Assembly (NCBI RefSeq): GCF_014650995.1
Contig: NZ_BMWA01000015.1
Coordinates: forward strand, 1-64,000
Reading direction: 5' to 3'
Length of the DNA stretch: 64,000 bases
Origin: Streptomyces viridiviolaceus
Lineage (GTDB): Bacteria > Actinomycetota > Actinomycetes > Streptomycetales > Streptomycetaceae
Within the stretch, counting starts at the first letter, position 1, and every line of letters begins with the position of its first letter. The notes under the pieces are model-generated. The model was not told where the DNA came from. It did not search any database and saw only the letters and a program-made list of their open reading frames with translations. This document shows positions 32,256 through 42,298 of the stretch, piece by piece. Position numbers and translations under genes: made by a program.

Positions 32256-32960
32256 TCAGACGGCCACGCCCTTGGAGCGCAGGAAGGCGGCCGGGTCTAT
32301 GGCCGAGCCGTAGTTCGGGGTCGTACGGATCTCGAAGTGCAGGTGCGGGCCGCTGGAGTTGCCGGTGTTGCCGGACTTGGCGATGGACTGGCCCGTGGCG
32401 ACGACCTGGCCGACGCTCACGTTGACCTGGGACAGGTGGGCGTACTGGGAGTACGTGCCGTTGCCGTGCTTGATGACGATGGCGTTGCCGTAGGCGGGGC
32501 CGTCACCGGCGCCGTTCGGGCCGGCCTTGACGACGGTGCCGCCGTGCGCGGCCACGACGTTGGTGCCGACCGGCACAGCGAAGTCCTGGCCGCTGTGCTT
32601 GTGCGCCCACATGCCGCCGTTCTGGGCGAAGCTCGCGGTGAGCGTGTAGCCCTTGACCGGCTTCACCCAGGAGGCGGCCTTCTTCGCGACGGCGGCCTTC
32701 TTCACGGTGACGGTCTTCTTCGCGTTCGCGGCGACCTGGGCCTTCGCGGCCTTGGCGGTCTGCGCAGCCTTGGCCTGGGCCTCGGCCTGCGCCTGGACGG
32801 CGCTCGCGACGGTGGCGGCGCTGTTGGCCGCCGTGGTGTCGACGGCGGCCGCGACCCCGGTTCCCAGTGCGACCGAGGCGCCGAGGCCGGCGGCCAGCAG
32901 GGCCGCACGGGTGCGGAGGGTGGTCGGACGGGAGAAACGGGACGTGACACGCGGGGACAT
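32256..32960 (-). CDS. Secreted M23-family peptidoglycan endopeptidase
   Basis: A 234-aa secreted LytM/M23 metallopeptidase. A signal peptide (about 1-40, ending AAA) leads to an Ala/Lys-rich helical spacer (about 42-98) and the catalytic domain (about 100-230). Zinc ligands are visible: His122 and Asp126 in HKHSGQDFAVP and the HLHFE motif (His206, His208). Such enzymes cut peptide cross-bridges. ATG 32960 has GAGG eight bases upstream; an in-frame ATG lies 12 nt earlier. The long 5' region and the presence of a c-di-AMP synthase gene in the window raise the possibility of riboswitch control. Confidence 0.9.
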   Translation of the reverse strand: MSPRVTSRFSRPTTLRTRAALLAAGLGASVALGTGVAAAVDTTAANSAATVASAVQAQAEAQAKAAQTAKAAKAQVAANAKKTVTVKKAAVAKKAASWVKPVKGYTLTASFAQNGGMWAHKHSGQDFAVPVGTNVVAAHGGTVVKAGPNGAGDGPAYGNAIVIKHGNGTYSQYAHLSQVNVSVGQVVATGQSIAKSGNTGNSSGPHLHFEIRTTPNYGSAIDPAAFLRSKGVAV

Positions 32961-33449
32961 TCGCAACCTCATGGGGTCGGGAGCAAGGGAAAGCCCCTCC
33001 GACGAACCGGTGCTCGCCGGGCGGGCCACAACCTTGGTAACCCAATCCGCCCCAATCGCCCAAGAGTGTGACCTACGACGAAAAGTAGTACTTGACCCCG
33101 AAACTTCACGACTCTTGACAGAGGGCACATTCGGGACAAAGCAGGTCAGACAGGCGGAATCCCCGCGTCAGTTCCGGTACATATGTCCGTTTTCGTAGTT
33201 CTGGGCGTTTCCACTATGGCCGCTAGTAAGGCCCAAATCGCCTGTGCGGCACATCACCGGCGCCGAGATCGAAAAGGGCGGAAATGTGACGGGGGCTACG
33301 TCGCGGGGAGTTCAGGATCCGCACCGTCCATGTGATGCACGCCTCTAGCTACTTACCGCCCAGTAACCCTACGGTTCCTCTCGCGCCACCCTCACCACCG
33401 ATCATGCACTCGACAAAACAAGCTGTACGGACGTGAGAGGACCCCCCAC
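32961..33449. other. 489-bp intergenic region upstream of two secreted enzymes
   Basis: No coding sequence with proper codon bias is seen. It holds the long leader of the minus-strand M23 gene and the promoter region of the plus-strand phosphatase. On the plus strand TTGACA (33115-33120) is a candidate -35 without a good -10. The stretch 33000-33065 on the minus strand has several GC-rich complementary blocks and could be a structured leader. I could not match it to a riboswitch consensus. Confidence 0.4.
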
Positions 33450-34097
33450 ATGGCCAGACACCCCTGGTTCTTCCACCGGGCATCCGTCACCGCGGTCTCC
33501 GCGGCGGCCCTCGTCGCGCTGGCAGCCCCCGCCGAGGCCGCGACGACCGCGGGTACGACCGGGAGCACGACGACGCCCGCAGCGGCGGCGTCCGCCGCGG
33601 CGGGCGTCGACCACGCCACCTGGCAGAAGGACTGCCAGGCCGTGATGGACCAGGCACTGCCCTACCTGAAGGAACGGATCGCCGACGCCGGTCCCGGTGA
33701 GAAGCAGGCGATCGTCCTCGACATCGACAACACGTCCCTGGAGACCGACTTCGGCTTCAGCTTCCCGCAGCCCGCCAACAGGCCGGTTCTGGAGGTCGCC
33801 GAGTACGCCCAGGAGCACGGCGTCGCCCTGTTCTTCGTCACCGCCCGCCCCGGCATCATCCACGCGCCGACCGCGTACAACCTCGACCACGCCGGCTACG
33901 AGTCCTCGGGGCTGTACGTCCGCGGCTTCTTCGACCTGTTCCGGAACGTGGCCGAGTACAAGACGGCCCAGCGCGCCGACATCGAGTCGAAGGGCTACAC
34001 GATCATCGCGAACATCGGCAACAGCGCCACCGACCTGTCGGGCGGCCACGCCGAGAAGACCTTCAAGCTCCCGGACTACGACGGTCAGCTGTCCTGA
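33450..34097 (+). CDS. Secreted HAD-superfamily class B-type acid phosphatase
   Basis: A 215-aa secreted phosphatase. The signal peptide (about 1-31) ends AEA-A. The HAD motif I is LDIDNTSLETDF with nucleophile Asp91 and acid/base Asp93; motif II is FVTARPG. The family is the HAD acid phosphatase (subfamily IIIB) group, which removes phosphate from nucleotides and other monoesters outside the cell. ATG 33450 has GAGAGGA about nine bases upstream. It ends well before a very strong bidirectional terminator shared with clpC. Confidence 0.87.
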   Translation: MARHPWFFHRASVTAVSAAALVALAAPAEAATTAGTTGSTTTPAAAASAAAGVDHATWQKDCQAVMDQALPYLKERIADAGPGEKQAIVLDIDNTSLETDFGFSFPQPANRPVLEVAEYAQEHGVALFFVTARPGIIHAPTAYNLDHAGYESSGLYVRGFFDLFRNVAEYKTAQRADIESKGYTIIANIGNSATDLSGGHAEKTFKLPDYDGQLS

Positions 34098-34333
34098 CCG
34101 GTCGCCGGTCGCGGTGTGCCTCGTCCCCGTGCGCACGAGCGCGCGGCTGAGGCGGACGGGATCCGCCGGGCCGGGTGGCAGGCCGATGCCCTGCGCGGTA
34201 CGCCCGCCGGTGCGGGAGCAGGACCGTGGGGCGCTGTCTGCCGCCCGTCGCGGCGGCGGCCGGGCAAAGGGCTGCCCGGCCGCCCGGTACGCGGTCGCTG
34301 AGGGCCACGTGGGCGTCCCAGGGACGCCGACAC

Positions 34334-34383
34334 GACAAGGGGCTGCCCCGGACCGGTGATCCGGTCCGGGGCAGCCCCTTGTC
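34334..34383. terminator. Very strong bidirectional terminator
   Basis: A perfect 23-bp stem (34334-34356 with 34361-34383) encloses a TGAT tetraloop. It sits between the phosphatase gene (plus) and clpC (minus), 18 bp from the clpC stop, so it can end both transcripts. Confidence 0.9.
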
Positions 34384-34401
34384 TTCAGCGCACCCGGAGG
34401 G

Positions 34402-36927
<2,526 letters not shown>

Positions 36928-37356
36928 CGTTAATCGCTCCTCAGAGCGGTCAGGCAGTAAGGGGAACTTCCCCTCCCTGTCCTTCCGCAGCTTAGTCCCG
37001 CAAGCGGGGACCGCTCATTCCAACTGCCGACACCGTCGATGGCCTCCTGACCCCGAACGCCGACATCTGCTCCAACCCGATGGTGCGAGACGATGTTCCC
37101 GCAGGCCAGGCAGTTACCCCACTCGCCAGTACGCCGATGGCGAACGTGAGACGGCCTCTCCTGCTCGTCGCCCCCTCCCACTAGGGATGTCTTACCCGCC
37201 GGGACTGACACTCCATGCCGCGCGCACCGGTTCCCTCCGCTACGGGCGAACAACCTTGCGCCTCCCCGTACCCCCACACGCCCCCCTTTCGGCACTCTGT
37301 GCAGCCGTTCGGACACCCAGCGTAACCCGAGTGCCTTTCCGGCGGTTTCGCTTGGC
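36928..37356 (-). promoter_or_regulatory. clpC upstream region with ClgR-like site
   Basis: This 429-bp gap holds no gene that I can support. On the minus strand GTTCGCCCGTAGCGGAG (complement of 37235-37251) matches the left half of the published ClgR consensus GTTCGC-Y-N4-R-GCG and most of the right half. ClgR activates clpC and clpP operons in Streptomyces. The site is far from the clpC start, so a long leader would be implied. The match is by eye. Confidence 0.4.
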
Positions 37357-38049
37357 ATGGTTGGCGTCCAGGCCCCGGTCTTCCACATCCCTCGGGTACC
37401 CCCCGTCACCGCGGTCCCGATGCCCCACCGGGCCCTCGAAGCGAGGGGAGCGTGGGATCAGGTGCGCGGGTGGTACGAGAACACGCTCGGCTGGCCCACC
37501 GCGCCCGGGGCGCCGGTACGGCTGCGCACGGGCGTCCGCTTCGACGTGCTCGACGTCCCGGCCGAGGCCGGTCAGGCCGCACTGGAGCGACTGGGGCTGC
37601 TGGTACTGCCGTGGGCGCAGGGATCACCGGGGGCCGGCTCCCCGGTGGCCGTCCAGGGTGAGCGCATGCTGCTGCTGGTGGCCGCGGGGAGCGCGGAGGA
37701 GCTGCCCGGGCTGCTGGACTGGCTGGAGTGGGGCTCACTGGCACTGGACCTGACGGCGATCGGCGCGGGCGGCCTCACGGACGCGCCCCTGCCCCCCGGG
37801 GCCGGCTCGACCGGGCCGTGGCCGCTTCCCCTGGGCCACGTCGGTTCGCAGGGGGCCGCCGTGTGGCTGCGGCCCCCCGAGCCGGGGTGCGAGGTCGAGA
37901 CCTCGCTGCCGACGCTGTCGGCCGTGGGGGGCGACGGGGTCGCTCCCGATCTCGCACGGCTGGTCCACACGCTGGCGACCCAGTGCCACCGGGTCGGGCT
38001 GCGGCGCGCGTGCGGCCGGCCGCCGACCCCTTCGCGTACGCCGCGCTGA
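37357..38049 (+). CDS. Hypothetical protein, primase/polymerase-N-like
   Basis: A 230-aa soluble protein without a clear family. The middle part (about 30-85: RGWYENTLGWPTAP, RLRTGVRFDVLDVPAEAGQAALERL) resembles the N-terminal region of bifunctional DNA primase/polymerase-like proteins, which are widespread small streptomycete proteins, but catalytic acidic residues are not evident beyond a DVLDVP motif. The C terminus is Pro/Arg-rich. Alternative starts are ATG 37357 and ATG 37420, the second nearer the conserved-looking part. It is divergent from clpC and converges with lsr2. Confidence 0.7.
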   Translation: MVGVQAPVFHIPRVPPVTAVPMPHRALEARGAWDQVRGWYENTLGWPTAPGAPVRLRTGVRFDVLDVPAEAGQAALERLGLLVLPWAQGSPGAGSPVAVQGERMLLLVAAGSAEELPGLLDWLEWGSLALDLTAIGAGGLTDAPLPPGAGSTGPWPLPLGHVGSQGAAVWLRPPEPGCEVETSLPTLSAVGGDGVAPDLARLVHTLATQCHRVGLRRACGRPPTPSRTPR

Positions 38050-38135
38050 ACGCGCGGACGGTGCGTACGGGCGGCAGGCGTGCGGGCCTGCGGGCCTGCG
38101 GGCAGCGTGCGCAGCCTGTGGCGCGGGCCGGACGG

Positions 38136-38471
38136 TCAGCCGTTCGCCTTCTCGTACGCCTCACGAATGGCCTGGGGAACACGGCCGCGGTCGTTGACCT
38201 CGAGACCCTGCTCCTTCGCCCAGGCGCGGATCGCCGCGGTGTCCTGGCTGCCGGCCGAAGAGGCGCGCGCCTTCCCGCGACCGCCGGAAGCGCGGCCCCC
38301 GGTGCGGCGACCGCCCTTCACGTAAGGCTCGAGAAGGTCACGGAGCTTGTCCGCATTGGCGGTGGTGAGATCGATCTCGTACGTCTTGCCGTCCAACGCG
38401 AACGTCACGGTCTCGTCCGCCTCGCCGCCGTCGAGGTCATCGACAAGAAGGACCTGAACCTTCTGTGCCAC
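38136..38471 (-). CDS. lsr2: Nucleoid-associated protein Lsr2
   Basis: A 111-aa H-NS-like xenogeneic silencer. The N-terminal dimerisation domain (VAQKVQVLLVDDLDGGEADE) and the C-terminal AT-hook-like DNA-binding domain with the RGR triad (Arg95-Gly96-Arg97, DRGRVP) are both present, joined by a basic Gly/Arg/Ser linker. Lsr2 binds AT-rich DNA and represses specialized-metabolite clusters in Streptomyces. GTG 38471 has AAAGGAAA six to seven bases upstream and gives the conserved N terminus; an in-frame ATG nine bases before the ribosome site is not used by orthologues I recall. Confidence 0.95.
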   Translation of the reverse strand: MAQKVQVLLVDDLDGGEADETVTFALDGKTYEIDLTTANADKLRDLLEPYVKGGRRTGGRASGGRGKARASSAGSQDTAAIRAWAKEQGLEVNDRGRVPQAIREAYEKANG

Positions 38472-38538
38472 CGGATTTCCTTTCATCGATAACTTGAGGG
38501 CCGGAGGTCCGCCGGCGTCCGCCGTATCGCCGTCCCCT

Positions 38539-38567
38539 GTTATATGCAGTACTGCAGTACGTCGGAA
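38539..38567 (-). promoter_or_regulatory. Putative lsr2 promoter with palindrome in spacer
   Basis: On the minus strand TTCCGA (38567-38562) and TATAAC (38544-38539) are 17 nt apart and form a plausible promoter. Exactly in the spacer are overlapping perfect palindromes TGCAGTACTGCA (38545-38556) and GTACTGCAGTAC (38549-38560), an ideal operator position. The gap 38472-38773 otherwise holds nothing recognisable. Confidence 0.5.
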
Positions 38568-38773
38568 AGCAAACCGCTTTTGCCGGAAAAACACAAACCC
38601 TCGGCGGAGACTCGAAGCCCGCCTCCGGACCGGAAAGATGCGCGTTTCGGACATAGGGAACCGGCGTACGGTCCGTCCGTCGAATAAACCTGGCGCGGGG
38701 TTGCGGATCCTTGCCGGCGCATGGGCTACCGCTTGTCCCGCCGCATGCGCCGCCTCTTGCCGAAGCCCGGCGA

Positions 38774-39283
38774 TCACAGATGCAGAAGCATCCGGCTGTT
38801 GCCCAAGGTGTTCGGTTTCACCCGTTCGAGACCGAGGAACTCCGCTACGCCCTCGTCATAGGAACGCAGCAGCTCTGTGTAGACATCCGTGTCGACGGGC
38901 GTCTCTCCGATCTCCACGAAGCCGTGCTTGCTGAAGAAGTCCACTTCGAAGGTCAGGCAGAAAACGCGTCGAACACCGAGCCAGCGCGCGGTCTGCAGCA
39001 ACTTCTCCAGCAACTGATGTCCGACTCCGGCACCCTTCAGGCCCGGCTTCACCGCGAGAGTCCGCACTTCCGCGAGGTCTTCCCACATCACGTGCAGGGC
39101 GCCGCAGCCGACCACCTCGGCGTTGTCGTCCCGTTCCGCGACCCAGAACTCCTGGATGTCCTCGTAAAGCGTCACCGTCGCTTTGTCGAGCAGGATGCGG
39201 TCACGGGCGTAGGCGTCGAGGAGCCTGCGCACGGCCGGGACATCGCTGGTGCGGGCCCGCCGGACGGTGATGGCTTTTGACAT
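38774..39283 (-). CDS. argA: GNAT amino-acid N-acetyltransferase (ArgA-like)
   Basis: A 169-aa GNAT-fold acetyltransferase. The acetyl-CoA motif is VRTLAVKPGLKGAGVGHQLLEKLL (about 72-95), followed by RRVFCLTFEVDFFSKHGF. The short single-domain form and the FEVDFFSKHGF motif match the actinobacterial amino-acid N-acetyltransferase typified by M. tuberculosis Rv2747, which acetylates glutamate or glutamine to start arginine synthesis. The assignment is by recollection of that family, so moderate. ATG 39283 lies 9 bp after the BlaI-type gene stop on the same strand. Confidence 0.8.
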   Translation of the reverse strand: MSKAITVRRARTSDVPAVRRLLDAYARDRILLDKATVTLYEDIQEFWVAERDDNAEVVGCGALHVMWEDLAEVRTLAVKPGLKGAGVGHQLLEKLLQTARWLGVRRVFCLTFEVDFFSKHGFVEIGETPVDTDVYTELLRSYDEGVAEFLGLERVKPNTLGNSRMLLHL

Positions 39284-39292
39284 GTGGGGACG

Positions 39293-39703
39293 CTATCGCC
39301 CGTCGGCGTCCGGTACCGAGCCGGGGTTGGGGCCGGAGGTTTCCGGGCCCTGGACGATGCGGATGGCGTCTCTCAGTGCCTGGCGTTGTTCCTCGCTCAT
39401 CATGCCGAAGAAGGCGACGAGGGCGGCTGCGGGGTTGTCGCTCTGGGACCAGGCGTCGTTCATCAACGCGGCGGCGTAGGCGGCGCGGGTGGAGACCGCC
39501 TCATATCGATAGGCGCGGCCTTCCGCCTCGCGGCGCACCCAGCCCTTCTGATGGAGATTGTCCAGAACGGTCATCACCGTGGTGTACGCGATGGACCGTT
39601 CCTGCTGGAGGTCTTCCAGGACTTCTCGAACGGTCACCGGGCGGTTCCACTTCCACACCCTCGTCATGACCGCGTCTTCGAGTTCTCCCAATGGGCGAGG
39701 CAC
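39293..39703 (-). CDS. BlaI/MecI/CopY-family repressor
   Basis: A 136-aa winged-helix repressor. The N-terminal DNA-binding domain (about 1-72) reads LGELEDAVMTRVWKWNRPVTVREVLEDL and YTTVMTVLDNLHQKGWV; the C-terminal part (about 75-125) is a dimerisation helix region. The family usually represses beta-lactamase or copper genes and is released by proteolysis from a partner sensor, but no sensor protease gene is in the window. It is immediately upstream of argA, an unexpected partner. Confidence 0.88.
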   Translation of the reverse strand: MPRPLGELEDAVMTRVWKWNRPVTVREVLEDLQQERSIAYTTVMTVLDNLHQKGWVRREAEGRAYRYEAVSTRAAYAAALMNDAWSQSDNPAAALVAFFGMMSEEQRQALRDAIRIVQGPETSGPNPGSVPDADGR

Positions 39704-39839
39704 AACTCAGAACAATAGTGGGAGATCTCGGGACTGGCGTGCCGGACGTGCATCTTTACTGGCAAACGTGCACAAAAAGGGCGTACGACCCGGTGTGGAG
39801 TCGTACGCGGTGGGGGTGGGCGGGCCGTGCCAGGGGCGG

Positions 39840-40019
39840 TCAGGCTTCGGGGTGCGCCGGGGCCTGGCGGGTGCTCTCCGCCCGTGCGAGGGCGGCGTCC
39901 ACGGCCGCGTCCTCCTTGGCCTTGTTGGCGCCGCCCTGGGTCTTCACGATCACCCTGATCACACCGATGAAGAGTGCGGCCATGACGACCGGGGGCAGGA
40001 GCGCGGAGACGTAGTCCAT
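39840..40019 (-). CDS. Small single-span membrane protein
   Basis: A 59-aa protein with one transmembrane helix (about 5-27, VSALLPPVVMAALFIGVIRVIV) and a charged Ala/Glu/Lys-rich helix after it (KTQGGANKAKEDAAVDAALARAE). The gene fits the codon bias and has an ATG at 40019, but no recognisable function. Similar short proteins are conserved in streptomycetes near lsr2 from memory. Confidence 0.65.
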   Translation of the reverse strand: MDYVSALLPPVVMAALFIGVIRVIVKTQGGANKAKEDAAVDAALARAESTRQAPAHPEA

Positions 40020-40087
40020 GGATCCAGGGTAGCCACGGGGTGGGTGCCGGATGCCGCCGGGTGGCGTGGGGCGGGCGCCGGTCGGGG

Positions 40088-40720
40088 TCAGCCGGCGGCG
40101 AGGTGGTGCCGGGAGCCGGCGGGGGGCTGGGTCGGCTTGCGGCGGGGGAAGACCTCGCCGGGGGTGGGGATGGGGCGCTTGGGGGCGTTCGGGGCCGCCG
40201 GGGAGGGCTGGGGGCCCGGCTTCTGGGCGGGCTTCTTCTCGGGCTTTCCGGCGGGGTCCTGGCCGGCCGCGCAACGGCCGCCGGGCAGGGCCTTGAGGCG
40301 GGTGCGGGCGGCGGGGAGGACGGCCGTCGCGCGGGGGCGCGGGGCCGGCTCGGGGTCTGCTCCGCACCGGGCCAGGAGGGCGGCCGCGGCCGGGTTGCCA
40401 CGCAGGGCCCGGAGGGCGGCGAGATCGTCCGCGCCGGGGCGGTGTCCGGCACCCAGGGCCTCGTCCAGGAGCGTGAGGTAGCCGGTCGCGGCGCCGGGGA
40501 GGGCGGCGCGGTACCGGGCGAGGTCGGCCACCAGGAAGGCGCGCAGCCGCGCGCTCTCCCGCATCGCCTCGTCCAGCGACTCCGCGAGGCGTAGGCAGTC
40601 CTGGACGTCCTCGGCCGAGACGGGGCTGGGGTTGAGGGCGAGGGCGAGGGCGCGTCGGAGCACACGCAGCTCCTGGACGCCGAACGCCATGCCGCCGCGG
40701 GATCCGTATGGCGTGGGCAT
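40088..40720 (-). CDS. Hypothetical Ala/Pro-rich protein
   Basis: A 210-aa protein with a helical, Leu/Ala/Arg-rich front (about 11-120, FGVQELRVLRRALALALNP, EDVQDCLRLAESLDEAMRE) and a Pro/Lys/Ala-rich disordered tail (about 125-210). No family is recognised. The front looks like an all-helical bundle with strong codon bias, and the tail resembles a flexible linker. ATG 40720 gives the first in-frame start. Confidence 0.7.
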   Translation of the reverse strand: MPTPYGSRGGMAFGVQELRVLRRALALALNPSPVSAEDVQDCLRLAESLDEAMRESARLRAFLVADLARYRAALPGAATGYLTLLDEALGAGHRPGADDLAALRALRGNPAAAALLARCGADPEPAPRPRATAVLPAARTRLKALPGGRCAAGQDPAGKPEKKPAQKPGPQPSPAAPNAPKRPIPTPGEVFPRRKPTQPPAGSRHHLAAG

Positions 40721-41493
40721 GTGGCGACGATACGCGCTAATCAGACAAACCTGGCATAGCGGGCGGGTGTGGCGTGGGGGAGCCACTCGGGTGGGGGTGG
40801 GGGCCTGTGCCTGTAGGTATCTGTGGGTGCCTGCGGCGGCCTGTGCGGGTGCGGTGGGGGTGCGCGTGGCGCCATCGGTTGCGGTTGTGGGTCGGGGCCG
40901 TGCCGGGGGGTGTCCGTCCTCGGAACGGCGCGGAATCGGTGGGTGACCGGCTCGCCCGGCGTTGACGCGCCAACCGCTGCGGGCGGACACCCCCCGACAC
41001 GTCCCCTTCTCGCCGTACGCGACTGCCGCGCCGTCGCGGTGCCCGCGGAGCGCCACGCCGTGCGCGTCTGCGGGTTCGGCACGGTGACCACGAAGTGCCG
41101 CGCCGCGTCACCGCGCAGTCACGCGCCCGCCGCCGTGACCGTCGGGCGCCGCGCCACCGTGACCGCGGGCGGCCGCACTCGCCCAGCCACGGGCAGCCCG
41201 GCTCGCCCAGCCGCAGGCGGCCGGGTCACCCAGCCGCGGGCAGTCGTGCCGCCTGGGGCGGCACGGGTGGGCGCGGGCGGCAACCCGCAAGCGCCGGGCC
41301 GCGCGACCCACCCCTGGCCCGCACCCAGGCCGGGCACCGGAGCGAACGCCGGACCAGGAGCGCCCGCACCCACGCCGGGCAACCGGCGAACGCCGGGCCG
41401 GCGCACCCACGCCGGGCAACCGGCAAACGCCGGGCCGGCGCACCCACGCCGGGCGGCAGGGCGAACGCCGGATCATCGCACCCGGCGCGTCGG
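40721..41493. other. 773-bp region without a supported gene
   Basis: The stretch has open frames only because of its extreme GC content; none has conserved features or a good start. It carries CCCAGCC-rich imperfect repeats at about 41180-41245 and a 37-bp tandem repeat at 41320-41476. The part at 40721-40770 is the upstream region of the 40088-40720 gene. Confidence 0.55.
41320..41476. repeat. Tandem repeat, about 37-bp unit, four copies
   Basis: Two near-identical 37-bp units (41365-41401 and 41402-41438, one difference) are flanked by a degenerate copy before (41320-41364) and after (41439-41476). Each begins CGCACCCA and contains GCCGGGC and AACGCCGG. The unit is not a multiple of three, against a coding role. 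It lies 18 bp beyond the coaX stop. Confidence 0.8.
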
Positions 41494-42291
41494 CTACATG
41501 CGGGACACGTTCCGCTCGTACACCAGCCGCAGTCCCATCAGCGTCAGCCACGGCTCGTGTTCGTCGATGACCGAGGACTCCCCCAGCACCATGGGCGCGA
41601 GCCCGCCCGTCGCGATGACCGTGACGTCGTCCGGGTCGGAGGCCAGCTCGCGGGCCATGCGGTTGACGACCCCGTCGACCTGGCCGGCGAAGCCGTACAC
41701 GATGCCGGCCTGCATGGCCTCGACCGTGTTCTTGCCGATCACGCTGCGAGGACGCGCCACCTCGATCTTGCGGAGCTGCGCGCCCTTGACGCCGAGGGCC
41801 TCGACGGAGATCTCGATGCCGGGGGCGATGACCCCGCCGACGTACTCCCCGCGCGCGCTGACCGCGTCGAACGTCGTCGCCGTGCCGAAGTCGACGACGA
41901 TCGCGGGACCGCCGTACAGCTCGACCGCCGCGACGGCGTTGATGATGCGGTCGGCGCCGACCTCCTTCGGGTGGTCGGTGAGGATGGGCACCCCGGTCTT
42001 GACGCCTGGTTCGACGAGGACCGCGGGGACATCGCCGTAGTAGCGGCGGGTCACCTCGCGCAGCTCGTGCAGGACCGAGGGGACGGTGGCGCAGATGGCG
42101 ATGCCGTCGATGCCGTCGCCCAGTTCGTCGCCGAGGAGCGGGTGCATGCCCATCAGGCCCTGGAGGAGGACCGCGAGCTCGTCGGCCGTGCGGCGCGCGT
42201 CCGTGGAGATGCGCCAGTGCTCGACGATGTCCTCGCCGTCGAAGAGGCCCAGGACGGTGTGCGTGTTGCCTACGTCGATCGTCAGCAGCAT
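41494..42291 (-). CDS. coaX: Type III pantothenate kinase
   Basis: A 265-aa kinase that phosphorylates pantothenate, the first committed step of CoA synthesis. It has the acetate/sugar kinase-actin fold motifs LLTIDVGNTHTVLGLF (1-17) and VDFGTATTFDAVSARGEYVGGVIAPG. Type III enzymes use ATP with a high Km and are insensitive to CoA feedback. ATG 42291 follows nadC by 7 bp on the same strand, so it is the last gene of the panC-nadB-nadC-coaX operon. Confidence 0.95.
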   Translation of the reverse strand: MLLTIDVGNTHTVLGLFDGEDIVEHWRISTDARRTADELAVLLQGLMGMHPLLGDELGDGIDGIAICATVPSVLHELREVTRRYYGDVPAVLVEPGVKTGVPILTDHPKEVGADRIINAVAAVELYGGPAIVVDFGTATTFDAVSARGEYVGGVIAPGIEISVEALGVKGAQLRKIEVARPRSVIGKNTVEAMQAGIVYGFAGQVDGVVNRMARELASDPDDVTVIATGGLAPMVLGESSVIDEHEPWLTLMGLRLVYERNVSRM

Positions 42292-42298
42292 GGCCGTC

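Noticed and set aside
32961..33200. c-di-AMP (ydaO) riboswitch before the M23 gene
   Set aside because: I could not see the conserved bases of the ydaO consensus; kept only as a low-scored question in findings.
33216..33335. Short ORF beginning ATGGCCGCTAGTAAG in the intergenic region
   Set aside because: Codon third positions are not Streptomyces-like and there is no ribosome binding site.
40823..42040. 405-aa plus-strand frame
   Set aside because: Low-complexity, crosses coaX antisense; an artefact of high GC.
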